Source: Thermomicrobiales bacterium (GTDB lineage Bacteria > Chloroflexota > Chloroflexia > Thermomicrobiales > UBA6265). Taken from it: a stretch of DNA of 64,000 bases. Shown here in pieces: positions 36,887 through 45,746 of the stretch. Every line of letters starts with the position of its first letter. Position 1 is the first letter of the stretch. Location: the NCBI GenBank assembly GCA_023957115.1, contig JAMLHN010000013.1, forward strand, positions 1-64,000. Direction: 5' to 3'. The notes beneath the pieces are model-generated. The model made no database searches and had not been told where the DNA came from. It saw only the letters and a program-made list of their open reading frames with translations. A program made the translations under genes and the position numbers.

Positions 36887-37909
36887 CTAGTTCGCCGCCA
36901 GGGCGCGCGTGACCTCATCTGTTTGAAACGTGGGAAGCTCGATGGAACGATGCTGCTCGATGAGCTGAAATCCGGAGCTCGGCGTTGTGAGCTTGCCGAT
37001 GACCACGGCGTCGATGTCGTTATCGTGGCAGTGCTGCAGCACGGCATCGAGGCGGCCGGGCTGAATGGCAGCCAGCAATGTGCCCGATGAGAGCATCCCG
37101 AGCGGATCGATTCCGAAATGCTCGGCGACCAGACGGGTCTCCTCACGGATCGGCACCAAATCGCGGTTCATGACCGCGCCGAGTCCAGAGGCCGCCGCGA
37201 TCTCGCGGACGCCAGTCGCAACGCCGCCTTCGGTCGGATCGTGCAATGCCGTCACTGCGCCGCTCTCCATCAGAGTCCTGGCAATCGCGACGACCGAGAT
37301 TCCCGGATCTCGCAGCAGTGCCTGGGCTCGGGCAATGAATTCGTCACCAAGCGCACTCGAGAGCTCTTCCGGCCGTTCCAAAGCCAGGAGGGCGGTTCCC
37401 TCGATGCCAGCCGGCCGCGCAAGCAGCAACCGATCCCCGCGTTGCGCCTGACCGGGATGGAGCAGCCCCGCGGGGCCTGCGGTGCCGATCAAGGTGCCGA
37501 CAAGAAGGGGACGCGGCACGCCGGCCGTAATCTCGGTATGCCCTCCAATCAACGAGATACCAAGGGTGGCGCAGGTTGCGGTGAGCTGATCGAACAGCTC
37601 CTCGACCAAAGCGGGCGTTGATCCATGCTCGGGAAGCAGGGCGGTGACAAGCATCCAGCGTGGGACCGCGCCTAGGCATGCGAGGTCGTTTGCGTTTACG
37701 TTGACGAGATAGACGCCTGCTTCTTGGCTCACGAACGTAATTGGATCGTTCTTGAGTACCAGGCTTGTCCCGTCGATGTCGATGACCGCGGCATCCCGGC
37801 CGAGCCCGGGTCCGACGACGACCGAGTCGTCGGCAGTGGCAAGATTCGATAGCAGCGAGCCGAGAAGCTCGATGGGAAGTTTTCCAACTGGCAGGAATTC
37901 TTCGGTCAT
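36887..37909 (-). CDS. AIR synthase-related (PurM/HypE-like) protein
   Basis: 340 residues from ATG 37909, seven bases after the xseB stop. It has the PurM-like fold: GLGRDAAVID near the N terminus, NVNANDLACLGA, GGHTEI, and the C-terminal-domain signature DPTEGGVATGVREIAAASG. It resembles HypE, but the HypE C-terminal Cys motif (PRIC) is missing, and no hyp or hydrogenase gene is nearby. It is probably an ATP-using enzyme of unknown substrate. Not purM itself, because the PurM-specific ends are lacking. Confidence 0.75.
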   Translation of the reverse strand: MTEEFLPVGKLPIELLGSLLSNLATADDSVVVGPGLGRDAAVIDIDGTSLVLKNDPITFVSQEAGVYLVNVNANDLACLGAVPRWMLVTALLPEHGSTPALVEELFDQLTATCATLGISLIGGHTEITAGVPRPLLVGTLIGTAGPAGLLHPGQAQRGDRLLLARPAGIEGTALLALERPEELSSALGDEFIARAQALLRDPGISVVAIARTLMESGAVTALHDPTEGGVATGVREIAAASGLGAVMNRDLVPIREETRLVAEHFGIDPLGMLSSGTLLAAIQPGRLDAVLQHCHDNDIDAVVIGKLTTPSSGFQLIEQHRSIELPTFQTDEVTRALAAN

Positions 37910-37916
37910 GTGCGGT

Positions 37917-38198
37917 CTAAAACGGTGGTTCGGCGGGGGTATCGACATCGAACTGTCGTTGCACCAGCTCGACGCGCAACTCTGCCTGTTCGAGCAAGCG
38001 TTGGCAACGAGCACTCAAGCGCGCGCCGGTCTCGAACGATTCGATCGATTGATCGAGTGTCAGTTCGCCCGTATCCAGCAACGCAACGATGGATTCAAGC
38101 GCCTCCATGGCCTCTTCGAAGGTGCCATCGACGCTGGCGGTCTGCCAGCCTGCAAGTGAAGACGCAAAGTCGATTGACATCTGATCTCGATCCGTCAT
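37917..38198 (-). CDS. xseB: Exodeoxyribonuclease VII small subunit
   Basis: 93 residues. The short helical subunit that binds XseA. The family pattern FEEAMEALESIVALLDTGELTLDQSIESFE is present, followed by the coiled GARLSARCQRLLEQAE stretch. ATG 38198 overlaps the xseA stop by four bases (ATGA), so the subunits are translationally coupled. Confidence 0.93.
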   Translation of the reverse strand: MTDRDQMSIDFASSLAGWQTASVDGTFEEAMEALESIVALLDTGELTLDQSIESFETGARLSARCQRLLEQAELRVELVQRQFDVDTPAEPPF

Positions 38199-39466
38199 GA
38201 TGATGCCGTCGAAACGATGGATTCGATCGCGCCGTCGTGGAAGCGGGTCCGTAGGACGCTGCCGGAATGCACCTGGGCGGCCGATCGAACGGGGCGCCCG
38301 CTCTCCTGTTCCTCGACGAAAGCATACCCGCGCCCAAGGGTTTTCGCCGGTGACAATGCCTGGAGCAGGTCATCCGCGTGCCCGAGCTGCGCATCGCATC
38401 GATCCAATGCCAATCTGACCCGATCCCCGTTCGCCGATGACGTGGTCGCCAGGCGTTCGCGCTTCGACGTCAGCAGCGTCGACATGCGCTCCTCGAGCTC
38501 TCCGGCCAGATGCGCGCGTCGCTCGTTTGCGATCGGAATCGTTGCCGCCGGACCGAGGTGTTCCAGGCGATTCGTGCGGCGATCCAAATCGACGATCTGT
38601 GTTGCCACGTCACGCTCGACGCGGTCCAGGTGCACGGCGAGTCGCTCCACGATCGCGTGAAGATCTCCCAGGACCGGCCGGGTCACGAGCTCGGCGGCCG
38701 CGCTGGGCGTAGGCGCCCGCAGATCGGCAACCAGATCGAGCAGGCTCCAATCGGTTTCGTGTCCGATGGCGCTCACCACAGGGACTGGCGTGGCAAACAC
38801 GGCTCGGAGTAGGTTTTCGTCATTGAACGCAGCCAAATCGGCTGCTGACCCTCCACCACGGGCGATGACGATGACCTCCGCCCGGCCGTCGATCACAAGC
38901 GATTGCAAAGCAGCGACAAGCTCGCTAGATGCGGCCTCTCCCTGCACCGCGGCGGGTGCGAGCAAAAGCTGGGCAAATGGAAAACGCCTACGAACCACAT
39001 GCTGAATGTCGTGCCAGACCGCGCCGGACGACGATGTGACGATCCCGACGATACGCGCGTTGTCGGGGATGGGCCGTTTTCGGGTGGGATCGAAGAGTCC
39101 TTCCGCTTCGAGCTGTTGCCGAAGCAGCTCCAGCTCCAATGCTGCCAGCCCGATGCCGGCCTCCTCGACGAGATCGACATAAAATTGATATGTTCCCTCG
39201 GTCGGATAGACCTTGACCTTGCCGTGCGCGGCGCAGGCGGCGCCGGGGGAGGGGAGGGCTCGCTGGCGCAGCGCGTTCATGCGAAAAAGGACGCATCGGA
39301 TCTGGGCGCCATCGCCGGCGAGCGTAAAGAAGACGTGACCCGAGCGAGAGACGGTCGATTCGAGTACCTCGCCGCTGATCCAGATATCGGACAAGGCGGA
39401 GTCAGAATCGAAAAGGTCACGGATGCGATCCGTGACCTCTCGGACGGTGCGTGGCGTGTCCAACAT
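38195..39466 (-). CDS. xseA: Exodeoxyribonuclease VII large subunit
   Basis: 423 residues. The catalytic subunit, degrading single-stranded DNA from either end. The OB-fold is at the N terminus (DIWISGEVLESTVSRSGHVFFTL), followed by the catalytic domain with GIVTSSSGAVWHDI, VIARGGGSAADL and AIGHETDWSL, all diagnostic. The C-terminal coiled region ends with GRGYAFVEEQ. It starts with ATG 39466, five bases after accB, and overlaps xseB by four bases. Confidence 0.95.
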   Translation of the reverse strand: MLDTPRTVREVTDRIRDLFDSDSALSDIWISGEVLESTVSRSGHVFFTLAGDGAQIRCVLFRMNALRQRALPSPGAACAAHGKVKVYPTEGTYQFYVDLVEEAGIGLAALELELLRQQLEAEGLFDPTRKRPIPDNARIVGIVTSSSGAVWHDIQHVVRRRFPFAQLLLAPAAVQGEAASSELVAALQSLVIDGRAEVIVIARGGGSAADLAAFNDENLLRAVFATPVPVVSAIGHETDWSLLDLVADLRAPTPSAAAELVTRPVLGDLHAIVERLAVHLDRVERDVATQIVDLDRRTNRLEHLGPAATIPIANERRAHLAGELEERMSTLLTSKRERLATTSSANGDRVRLALDRCDAQLGHADDLLQALSPAKTLGRGYAFVEEQESGRPVRSAAQVHSGSVLRTRFHDGAIESIVSTASS

Positions 39467-39471
39467 ACTGG

Positions 39472-39933
39472 CTAGTCGGCGGCCGCTATGCGCACCAGTG
39501 GCTGACCATATTCGACCGCCTGGGCATTCGACACCAGAATCTCTTCGACAACGCCGGCATGATCGGACGTGATCTCGTTCATGATCTTCATCGCTTCGAT
39601 GATGCCGACGACGTGCCCAACATCGATCTGATCTCCGACTTGAACGAAGGGTGGCTCACCCGGACTCGATGCCGCATAGAACGTTCCGATCATCGGAGAA
39701 CGTACGAGATGTCCCACGCGCTCGGCCATCGTTCCTGCCGGAGCATCGGGTTCGATGATCACGGTCTCCACGCTTGCTTGCGTGCCGACGATACGAGGCG
39801 CGTCGATCTTGATTCGAACGCGCGATCCGGCATGCTCGACATCGAGTGTCGTCAGCCCGAATTCCCGCATTTGACGAGCCGCATCCTGGATGAAGTCGGC
39901 AAGATCTTCCCAGGACGCCGATTGCTCTGACAT
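39472..39933 (-). CDS. accB: Biotin carboxyl carrier protein of acetyl-CoA carboxylase
   Basis: 153 residues. Carries the biotin that shuttles carboxylate in the first step of fatty-acid synthesis. The biotin lysine is in EAMKIMNEI, and the thumb-type VRSPMIGTFYAASSPGEPPFV precedes it. A Glu- and Ala-rich linker separates an N-terminal helical part. The ribosome-binding site (CGGAGGGGG) is strong. accC, often next to accB, is absent here, so biotin carboxylase must be encoded elsewhere. Confidence 0.94.
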   Translation of the reverse strand: MSEQSASWEDLADFIQDAARQMREFGLTTLDVEHAGSRVRIKIDAPRIVGTQASVETVIIEPDAPAGTMAERVGHLVRSPMIGTFYAASSPGEPPFVQVGDQIDVGHVVGIIEAMKIMNEITSDHAGVVEEILVSNAQAVEYGQPLVRIAAAD

Positions 39934-39956
39934 GACGTTCCCCCTCCGGGATGCGC

Positions 39957-40517
39957 CTAGCTGGCGCGCTCGATGTACTCACCCGATCGGGTATCGACGC
40001 GCAGGGCGTCGCCAATGTTGATGAAGAGGGGGACGTTCACAACCAACCCGGTTTCCATCGTGGCCGGCTTGGTGCCACCGGACGCCGTATCCCCCTTGAG
40101 ACCTGGGTCGGTTTCGGCGACGACCAGGGTGACCGATGTCGGCAACTCGAGGTCGATCGGCTCATCCTGCCACGTCAGGACGTCGAGCTCGTCGTTGTCC
40201 TTCAGGTACTTGGCGGCATCCCCGACCGCGTCTGCGGTCAGCGTGAACTGGTCGAAGCTGTCGAGATCCATGAAATTGAATCCGTCACTGTCTTGATAGA
40301 GAAACTGGACATGCCGCCGTTCGAGACGCACTGCCGGAAATCGAGCACCCGCCTGTACTGAGTGGTTGGTAATCGAACCGGTACGGAGATCGCGCAGCGT
40401 CATCCGCAGCTGGGCCGATCCGCGACCCTGTTTGTTGTGCGAAAAATCGACGACCTTCACCAACCGGCCATCGAACTCCATCGTCGTTCCCTTGCGAACG
40501 TCTCCCGTCTCGATCAA
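39957..40517 (-). CDS. efp: Translation elongation factor P, Arg-type
   Basis: 186 residues. Rescues ribosomes stalled on polyproline. The start MIETGDVRKGT and the C-terminal LVVNVPLFINIGDALRVDTRSGEYIERA are typical. The acceptor loop reads NKQGRGSAQ: its tip is Arg (residue 32), whereas K34-type factors carry Lys in PGKGQ. Arg-32 factors are rhamnosylated by EarP in some bacteria; no earP is visible in this window, so modification is unknown. It lies 12 bases after pepQ and 23 bases before accB, the classical order. Confidence 0.95.
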   Translation of the reverse strand: MIETGDVRKGTTMEFDGRLVKVVDFSHNKQGRGSAQLRMTLRDLRTGSITNHSVQAGARFPAVRLERRHVQFLYQDSDGFNFMDLDSFDQFTLTADAVGDAAKYLKDNDELDVLTWQDEPIDLELPTSVTLVVAETDPGLKGDTASGGTKPATMETGLVVNVPLFINIGDALRVDTRSGEYIERAS

Positions 40518-40529
40518 TGCATCAACTCC

Positions 40530-41615
40530 TCATACGAGCTGCGGGCGCTTCGGCGCATGGGTTAGCAGCTCATAGCCTTCATCGGTGACGAGCACGACAT
40601 CTTCGATGCGTACTCCGCCAAAATCGCGAATGTAGATGCCCGGCTCGATCGTCAGAATCGAGTTGGCGGGTATCGGGTCGTCGTTCCGCCGGTGCAGGAA
40701 CGGCCCATCGTGGATACGGACGCCGATACCGTGCCCCAATCCATGAACGAATTGTTCGCCGTAGCCAGCCTCCTCGATCACCGCACGGGCTGCGCGGTCG
40801 ACCGCACTGGCTGGCGTCCCGGCACGAACAGATGCGAATGCGGCATCCTGCGCGGATTGGACAATAGTGTAAATCTCCGCCAGTTGTGCCGGTGGCTCCC
40901 CGAGCCAATTGGTGCGGGTCAGGTCGGCGGTGTACCCACGCACGGTCGCTCCGATGTCCATAATGATCGCTTCGCCTCGCTCGAGTTTGCGATCGCCGGG
41001 GTCGTGGTGCGGTTTCGCGGCATTGGGACCAAAGGCGACCGTCGGTGGGAAACCCCATCCATCCGCCCCTTGCTCGAGGAAGGCAATGGCGATGAGATTG
41101 GCAATCTCGCGCTCGGTCACTCCGGCGGTCAGCGCTGCGAGCGCACGTTCGTACGCTCGATCCGTAATTGCGATGGCTTTGCGATGATAGGCGATCTCTT
41201 CCGGCGTCTTGATCCAGCGAAGCCGGTCGAGCTGGTCACGCACGGCGACGATGGCCACGCCGTCCAGATGGTCGCTGAGCCGAACGAAGGAGGCGTGTGG
41301 CAAGGTCGCCGTTTCCACTCCCAGCTTCTCGACTCCAGCCGCCTTCAGGGACTCGGCCACCTCTTGTTCCCACAGCGGACCGGCCTTGACCGCTTCGAAC
41401 GCGGGGGCGGCGCTCTTGGCCCAGTCGAGATTGTTGGGATTCGTGTAGAGCTGGGCGGCGTCCGGCGTGATGACGAGCACGCCGGCGGAGCGTCCGGAAT
41501 GGTCTTCCGCTCGATATCCGCTGGCGAAATAGCGATTGTCCTGATCGGAAATCAGGATGGCATCCCAGCCTTCGTTTACGAGAACCTCTCTGATCTGTTC
41601 GATCCGGCTGGTCAT
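40530..41615 (-). CDS. pepQ: M24-family Xaa-Pro peptidase
   Basis: 361 residues from ATG 41615 (GAGGAG upstream); an upstream GTG/TTG would overlap aroQ. A creatinase N-terminal domain is followed by the pita-bread catalytic domain with dinuclear metal ligands in IMDIGATVRGYTADLTRT, HGLGHGIGVRIHD, TIEPGIYI and GVRIEDVVLV. It removes proline-linked N-terminal residues or cleaves Xaa-Pro dipeptides. The gene sits between aroQ and efp, the same order as in many Firmicutes. The symbol is given by position; it could equally be a pepP-type aminopeptidase. Confidence 0.88.
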   Translation of the reverse strand: MTSRIEQIREVLVNEGWDAILISDQDNRYFASGYRAEDHSGRSAGVLVITPDAAQLYTNPNNLDWAKSAAPAFEAVKAGPLWEQEVAESLKAAGVEKLGVETATLPHASFVRLSDHLDGVAIVAVRDQLDRLRWIKTPEEIAYHRKAIAITDRAYERALAALTAGVTEREIANLIAIAFLEQGADGWGFPPTVAFGPNAAKPHHDPGDRKLERGEAIIMDIGATVRGYTADLTRTNWLGEPPAQLAEIYTIVQSAQDAAFASVRAGTPASAVDRAARAVIEEAGYGEQFVHGLGHGIGVRIHDGPFLHRRNDDPIPANSILTIEPGIYIRDFGGVRIEDVVLVTDEGYELLTHAPKRPQLV

Positions 41616-41626
41616 GCGCTCCTCGT

Positions 41627-42073
41627 CTACTCGAAGGTTGACAGACAATAGTCGAGCGCCAGTCGATAGCCATCGACGCCCAAGCCGACGACTTGACCGT
41701 GGGCGATGGCCGAAATGACCGAATGGTGCCGGAACTCCTCACGGGCGTGGATATTGCTGATGTGTACCTCGATCGCAGGAGTGCCAACCGCGGTCAATGC
41801 ATCGCGCAGGGCGATGCTGTAATGGCTCAGGGCTCCTGGGTTGATGATGATGACGCTGGCACGGCGCCCGTGCTCCTGAATGGCATCGACCAGGACACCC
41901 TCGTGGTTCGATTGCACGGCAACGATACGCGCCGGAGGTGAAGCATCCGCCGCTCGCGCTTCGAGTCCCGCAATGATGTCGGCCAGCGTCGTGCTGCCAT
42001 AGATCCCGGGCTCGCGGGTCCCAAGCAGATTCAGGTTCGGTCCGTTGATCACCAGAAATTCGCGCTGAGTCAC
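41627..42073 (-). CDS. aroQ: 3-dehydroquinate dehydratase type II
   Basis: 148 residues from GTG 42073, which fits the usual 145-150; the frame runs back to 42298 without homology. Dehydrates 3-dehydroquinate in the shikimate pathway. NGPNLNLLGTREPGIYG, QSNHEG, NPGALSHYSIALRDAL and EVHISNIHAREEFRHHS are the type II signatures, and the catalytic Tyr and His are present. It lies 13 bases after the secreted-protein gene and 11 bases before pepQ. Confidence 0.95.
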   Translation of the reverse strand: MTQREFLVINGPNLNLLGTREPGIYGSTTLADIIAGLEARAADASPPARIVAVQSNHEGVLVDAIQEHGRRASVIIINPGALSHYSIALRDALTAVGTPAIEVHISNIHAREEFRHHSVISAIAHGQVVGLGVDGYRLALDYCLSTFE

Positions 42074-42086
42074 CGAGTTTCGTGTC

Positions 42087-43079
42087 CTATCCAACTGGCG
42101 CGCCGCTATTGGCGACGGCGCTGACGTACGCGCGGATACGATACGACGAATCGCTTCCCTCAGGTACGAACCGGCCGACAAAGATGTAGACCGGCTGGAG
42201 ATACTGCTCTCCGCCGGGAAGTCCCGAGGTCGTGTATCCGATCTCGATGGATGAATACGTTGCCTGGCCGCGCACGACGCCCTGATCGTCGGCGACACCC
42301 TCCGGGAGCTGCAGATCGAGGAATGCCTCCCCGCTGCTCACCTCTGCCCAGGCGTCCTTGGGATCGCGTAGCTGGTAGACATCGTATCGATTGATCTCGG
42401 GCCAGCGAACTGACGCTTCGATCACGTCACCGCCTGGTCCAATCGTCACGACCGCGCTCGGATAGGCGGCGATCAAGTTGGCGGGTTCGAGCGGAATGAA
42501 CTGGACAATGACGCGGCGGGTCTCGTCCGAACGACTAACCACGGTGCCGTTGTCGACGTTGTTGGGGAGTAGGCCGGCCGTACGCAACCATTCGCGAGCA
42601 AAGCCGATCGCTGCCTCGTCCTCCGGCAAATCGCCCTCTTCCGGCTGATCCGGTGAGAAGAACTGCACCAGTCCGGGCGAGACGTAGAGCTCCTGGTCAC
42701 CCTGGATATCGTAGGTTCCGTTGCCGCGATCGTTGATTTCGCCTTCGATGCCGAGCTTCTCGGCGATGCGAGCCGTTCGCCGCTCGGTTGCCTCTTTCCA
42801 GTCGAGCCGATAGACGGCGGCTTCTCGTGGAACCGCGTCGAGATTGATCTGCGATGTCGAATCGATCTCGAACCGAAATCCCTGCTGGTTCGACGTTGGG
42901 AGGTCCGGGGGAGGGAGCTCGCTCGTCAGCTCGCTCGAGGCTGGATCGTGGTCATCTGCCGTTTCGGGTGTGGCGTCTTGAGCCAGGGTTCCGTTGCCGG
43001 CGACTGCAATCACCAGGGCGAGGAGTGCGATCAATAAGCGGAAACGGGCGCCGCTCGTCGCATTCGGAAAACCTGTCAA
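42087..43079 (-). CDS. Exported protein of unknown function
   Basis: 330 residues from TTG 43079 with AAAGGAA upstream. A signal peptide (hydrophobic LLIALLALVIAVA) is cleaved near AQDATP. A low-complexity acidic and Pro-rich stretch (about residues 36-62) precedes a globular domain without a recognised fold; it contains segments such as DGGDVIEASVRWP-type strand-turns that may form a beta-rich domain. The mature N terminus resembles that of the quinoprotein at 12.7 kb. It is between uvrB and aroQ with gaps of 15 and 13 bases, so it is co-transcribed. Function is unknown. Confidence 0.8.
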   Translation of the reverse strand: MTGFPNATSGARFRLLIALLALVIAVAGNGTLAQDATPETADDHDPASSELTSELPPPDLPTSNQQGFRFEIDSTSQINLDAVPREAAVYRLDWKEATERRTARIAEKLGIEGEINDRGNGTYDIQGDQELYVSPGLVQFFSPDQPEEGDLPEDEAAIGFAREWLRTAGLLPNNVDNGTVVSRSDETRRVIVQFIPLEPANLIAAYPSAVVTIGPGGDVIEASVRWPEINRYDVYQLRDPKDAWAEVSSGEAFLDLQLPEGVADDQGVVRGQATYSSIEIGYTTSGLPGGEQYLQPVYIFVGRFVPEGSDSSYRIRAYVSAVANSGAPVG

Positions 43080-43094
43080 TGAACCGTTCCTTTC

Positions 43095-45125
43095 TCAGGG
43101 CCGGACGGATACGCCCGATCCTATCGAATCGAGCTCCGACATTCGTCGCAGCTCGACGATCTGATCTCGAAGCAGCGCGGCTTTCTCGAATTCGAGATTC
43201 TTGGCTGCTGTTTTCATCTGGCTTTCCAAATCCTTGATCATGCGAACCAGCTCGTCCTTGGGCATCTGTGCGATGACGCCCGGCTGGTCGCTCCGGTCGG
43301 CGCGGTACTCGGCCGACTCTTCGGCGACCGCCCGCACGCGCTCGGTGATGTCTTTGATCTCTTTGACGATGCCGCGCGGCTCGATACCGTGGTCGGCGTT
43401 GTACGTCATCTGGATTTCGCGACGACGGTAGGTTTCTTCGATGGCTGCCGTCATCGATCGGGTCATCGTATCCGCATACATCACCACCGCGCCATCGACA
43501 TGCCGCGCCGCTCGTCCGATCGTTTGAATAAGCGATCCCTCCGAGCGGAGATAGCCTTCTTTGTCGGCATCGAGAATGGCCACCAGGGAAACCTCGGGGA
43601 GATCGAGTCCTTCCCGAAGGAGGTTGATGCCCACGACAACGTCATAGATGCCAAGCCGGAGATCGCGCAGGATCTCGATTCGCTCGAACGTATCGATCTC
43701 GCTGTGCAGATAGTGCGTGCGAACCCCCATCTCTTTGAGATAGTCCGCCAGATCCTCCGCCATGCGCTTGGTCAGCGTCGTGACCAGCGTTCGCTCGCCG
43801 CGGCTGACGCGCAGATTGATCTCGCGGAGTAGATCGTCGATCTGCCCCTTGGTCGGCCGCACCGAAATAGACGGATCGATCAGCCCGGTCGGGCGAATCA
43901 CCTGTTCGACGGTTCGTTGCGTGGCCTCACGTTCGAACGGACCGGGAGTCGCAGAGACGTAGATTGTCTGGTTGAGCATGCGATCGAACTCATCGAACGT
44001 CAGTGGCCGGTTGTCACGGGCCGATGGCAGGCGGAAACCATGCTCCACCAGGACATCCTTGCGGGCGCGATCGCCGGCATACATTCCGCGCACCTGGGGA
44101 ATGGACATGTGCGATTCGTCGATGATCATCAGGAAGTCTTTGGGAAAGTAATCCAGCAACGTGTGCGGCTGCTCGCCCGGCTTCAATCGCGAGAGATGCA
44201 TCGAATAGTTCTCGATGCCCGAGCAGAAGCCCGTTTCCTCCATCATTTCGAGGTCGTAGTTGGTGCGTTGCTCGAGTCTCTGGGCCTCCACCAGCTTGCC
44301 CTGGTCGCGGAGCTCCTTCAACCGCTCTGCCAGCTCGGTTCGAATATCGACGATACCGGCCCGGAGCTTGTCCGTCGACGTGACATAATGGCGAGCCGGA
44401 TAGATGTCGAGCTCGATGCGGTCGACGAGCAGCTCACCAGTCAGGGGATCGACTTCGACGATTCGCTCGATCTCGTCTCCGAAGAACTCGATGCGAACCG
44501 CGATTTCCTCATAAGCAGGGAAGAGCTCGATGGTATCGCCACGCACCCGGAACGACCCACGCACGACGCTCATGTCGTTGCGGTCGTATTGGACATCGAG
44601 CAGCCGGCGGATGATTTGGTCCCGCCGTTCCGTTGCGCCCCGGCGGAGCGAGATGACGGTGTTCTGATATTCCTCGGGAGAACCGAGCCCGTAGATACAG
44701 GAAACCGACGCAACGATGAGTGTGTCCGACCGCGTCAGGAGCGATCGAGTGGCGGCGTGCCGCAGCTTGTCGATCTCCTCATTGATGTCGGTGTCTTTTT
44801 CGATATATGTGTCGGTTCGGGCGATGTACGCCTCGGGCTGGTAGTAGTCGTAGTACGAGACAAAATATTCGATGGCGTTGTTCGGAAAGAACTCTTTGAA
44901 TTCGGAGTAGAGCTGGGCGGCCAGCGTTTTGTTGTGCGCCAGCACGAGAGTCGGCCGGTTGTACTGCTCCACGATGTTCGCCATCGTGAACGTCTTGCCC
45001 GAACCGGTCACGCCAAGGAGGACTTGGCGCTTCAAGTCGTGGTCGAGACCGTCGACCAGCTGCGCGATGGCATCCGGTTGATCGCCGGTCGGTCGGAGGT
45101 CGGATTCGATGCGGAAGTTGGCCAA
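43095..45125 (-). CDS. uvrB: Excinuclease ABC subunit B
   Basis: 676 residues. Damage-verification helicase of nucleotide excision repair. Walker A is in [15 protein letters not shown], and the beta-hairpin region [13 protein letters not shown] is intact, as are [14 protein letters not shown], the helicase motifs [10 protein letters not shown] and [26 protein letters not shown], and the C-terminal UVR motif ([24 protein letters not shown]) that binds UvrC. The start is TTG at 45125 with AGAGG upstream. It is the first gene of the long minus-strand run; the promoter carries palindromes described separately. Confidence 0.97.
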   Translation of the reverse strand: MANFRIESDLRPTGDQPDAIAQLVDGLDHDLKRQVLLGVTGSGKTFTMANIVEQYNRPTLVLAHNKTLAAQLYSEFKEFFPNNAIEYFVSYYDYYQPEAYIARTDTYIEKDTDINEEIDKLRHAATRSLLTRSDTLIVASVSCIYGLGSPEEYQNTVISLRRGATERRDQIIRRLLDVQYDRNDMSVVRGSFRVRGDTIELFPAYEEIAVRIEFFGDEIERIVEVDPLTGELLVDRIELDIYPARHYVTSTDKLRAGIVDIRTELAERLKELRDQGKLVEAQRLEQRTNYDLEMMEETGFCSGIENYSMHLSRLKPGEQPHTLLDYFPKDFLMIIDESHMSIPQVRGMYAGDRARKDVLVEHGFRLPSARDNRPLTFDEFDRMLNQTIYVSATPGPFEREATQRTVEQVIRPTGLIDPSISVRPTKGQIDDLLREINLRVSRGERTLVTTLTKRMAEDLADYLKEMGVRTHYLHSEIDTFERIEILRDLRLGIYDVVVGINLLREGLDLPEVSLVAILDADKEGYLRSEGSLIQTIGRAARHVDGAVVMYADTMTRSMTAAIEETYRRREIQMTYNADHGIEPRGIVKEIKDITERVRAVAEESAEYRADRSDQPGVIAQMPKDELVRMIKDLESQMKTAAKNLEFEKAALLRDQIVELRRMSELDSIGSGVSVRP

Positions 45126-45149
45126 AATGTGAGACCTCTGAAAATCAGA

Positions 45150-45179
45150 TCAGATGATCTGAACACGTTCGACAGTATA
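45150..45179 (-). promoter_or_regulatory. uvrB promoter region with overlapping palindromes
   Basis: On the minus strand TATACT (plus coordinates 45174-45179) is a likely -10. Just downstream lie GAACGTGTTC (45161-45170, a perfect palindrome) and TCAGATCATCTGA (45150-45162, arms of six bases). They could bind a repressor such as LexA, although the known GAAC-N4-GTTC spacing is not met. The -35 is weak. Confidence 0.45.
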
Positions 45180-45284
45180 GCCGACTGCCCCTCGCGATCT
45201 GTTCATGGAACGCCTGGCCGCCGCCCCTGAAAGATCGCTGGACATCGACCGAGAGCCGGCCGAGCTTCGGCGTCGCCGCTGCAA

Positions 45285-45746
45285 TCAGGGGAGGCGGTAG
45301 AAATCGGAGTCGGCTACCGGATTGGCGACGATGTCTTCGATGTGCCGGACCGCCCACCTTTGGCCCGCAAAGACCAGGCGTCCGGTCGCTTCGTCCCGAT
45401 CGCACCACGCATAGTCATCGAACTCGTCGTCTAGCGTCACGGGCGAATCCTCCACAAGCTGAAATGCGAAGACGGGCGCCAGCACAATCGTGTCGGTGGC
45501 GTGATCGAAGAACTGATTGATGTAGTCGGCCGAGAACGCATCCAGATGCGACAGACCCGTCTGAATGCGCACCGCGCGCCGAGCAGCCTCCAGCGATGTC
45601 TCGCCGTCGGAAACGCGGCCGTGGACCGAATGCCACGTGTTCCCAAGCGGCAGATCGGCCCGGCGGCGGAGCAACAGGAACTGTGCGCGGCCATGACGAT
45701 GACGAAAGACATAGGCGTCGACGATATCGGTTGTGATCGATGCCAT
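45285..45746 (-). CDS. Nudix-fold protein with a degenerate catalytic box
   Basis: 153 residues from ATG 45746 (GGAGG upstream). The fold is Nudix: an early beta strand with HRHGRAQFLLLRRRADLPLG, the box region, and a late WCDRDEATGRL. The box begins normally (G-x5-E in GRVSDGE) but then reads RRAVRIQTGL, where REx2EExG is expected: the catalytic Glu residues are Ala, Ile and Gln. Nucleotide hydrolysis is therefore doubtful. It is divergent from the spermidine-synthase-like gene. The frame extends upstream to 45995 without homology. Confidence 0.75.
   Translation of the reverse strand: MASITTDIVDAYVFRHRHGRAQFLLLRRRADLPLGNTWHSVHGRVSDGETSLEAARRAVRIQTGLSHLDAFSADYINQFFDHATDTIVLAPVFAFQLVEDSPVTLDDEFDDYAWCDRDEATGRLVFAGQRWAVRHIEDIVANPVADSDFYRLP

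Noticed and set aside
45161..45170. Definite LexA box at uvrB
   Set aside because: The half-site spacing is two bases, not the four of known GAAC-N4-GTTC boxes, so it is kept only as a candidate palindrome.
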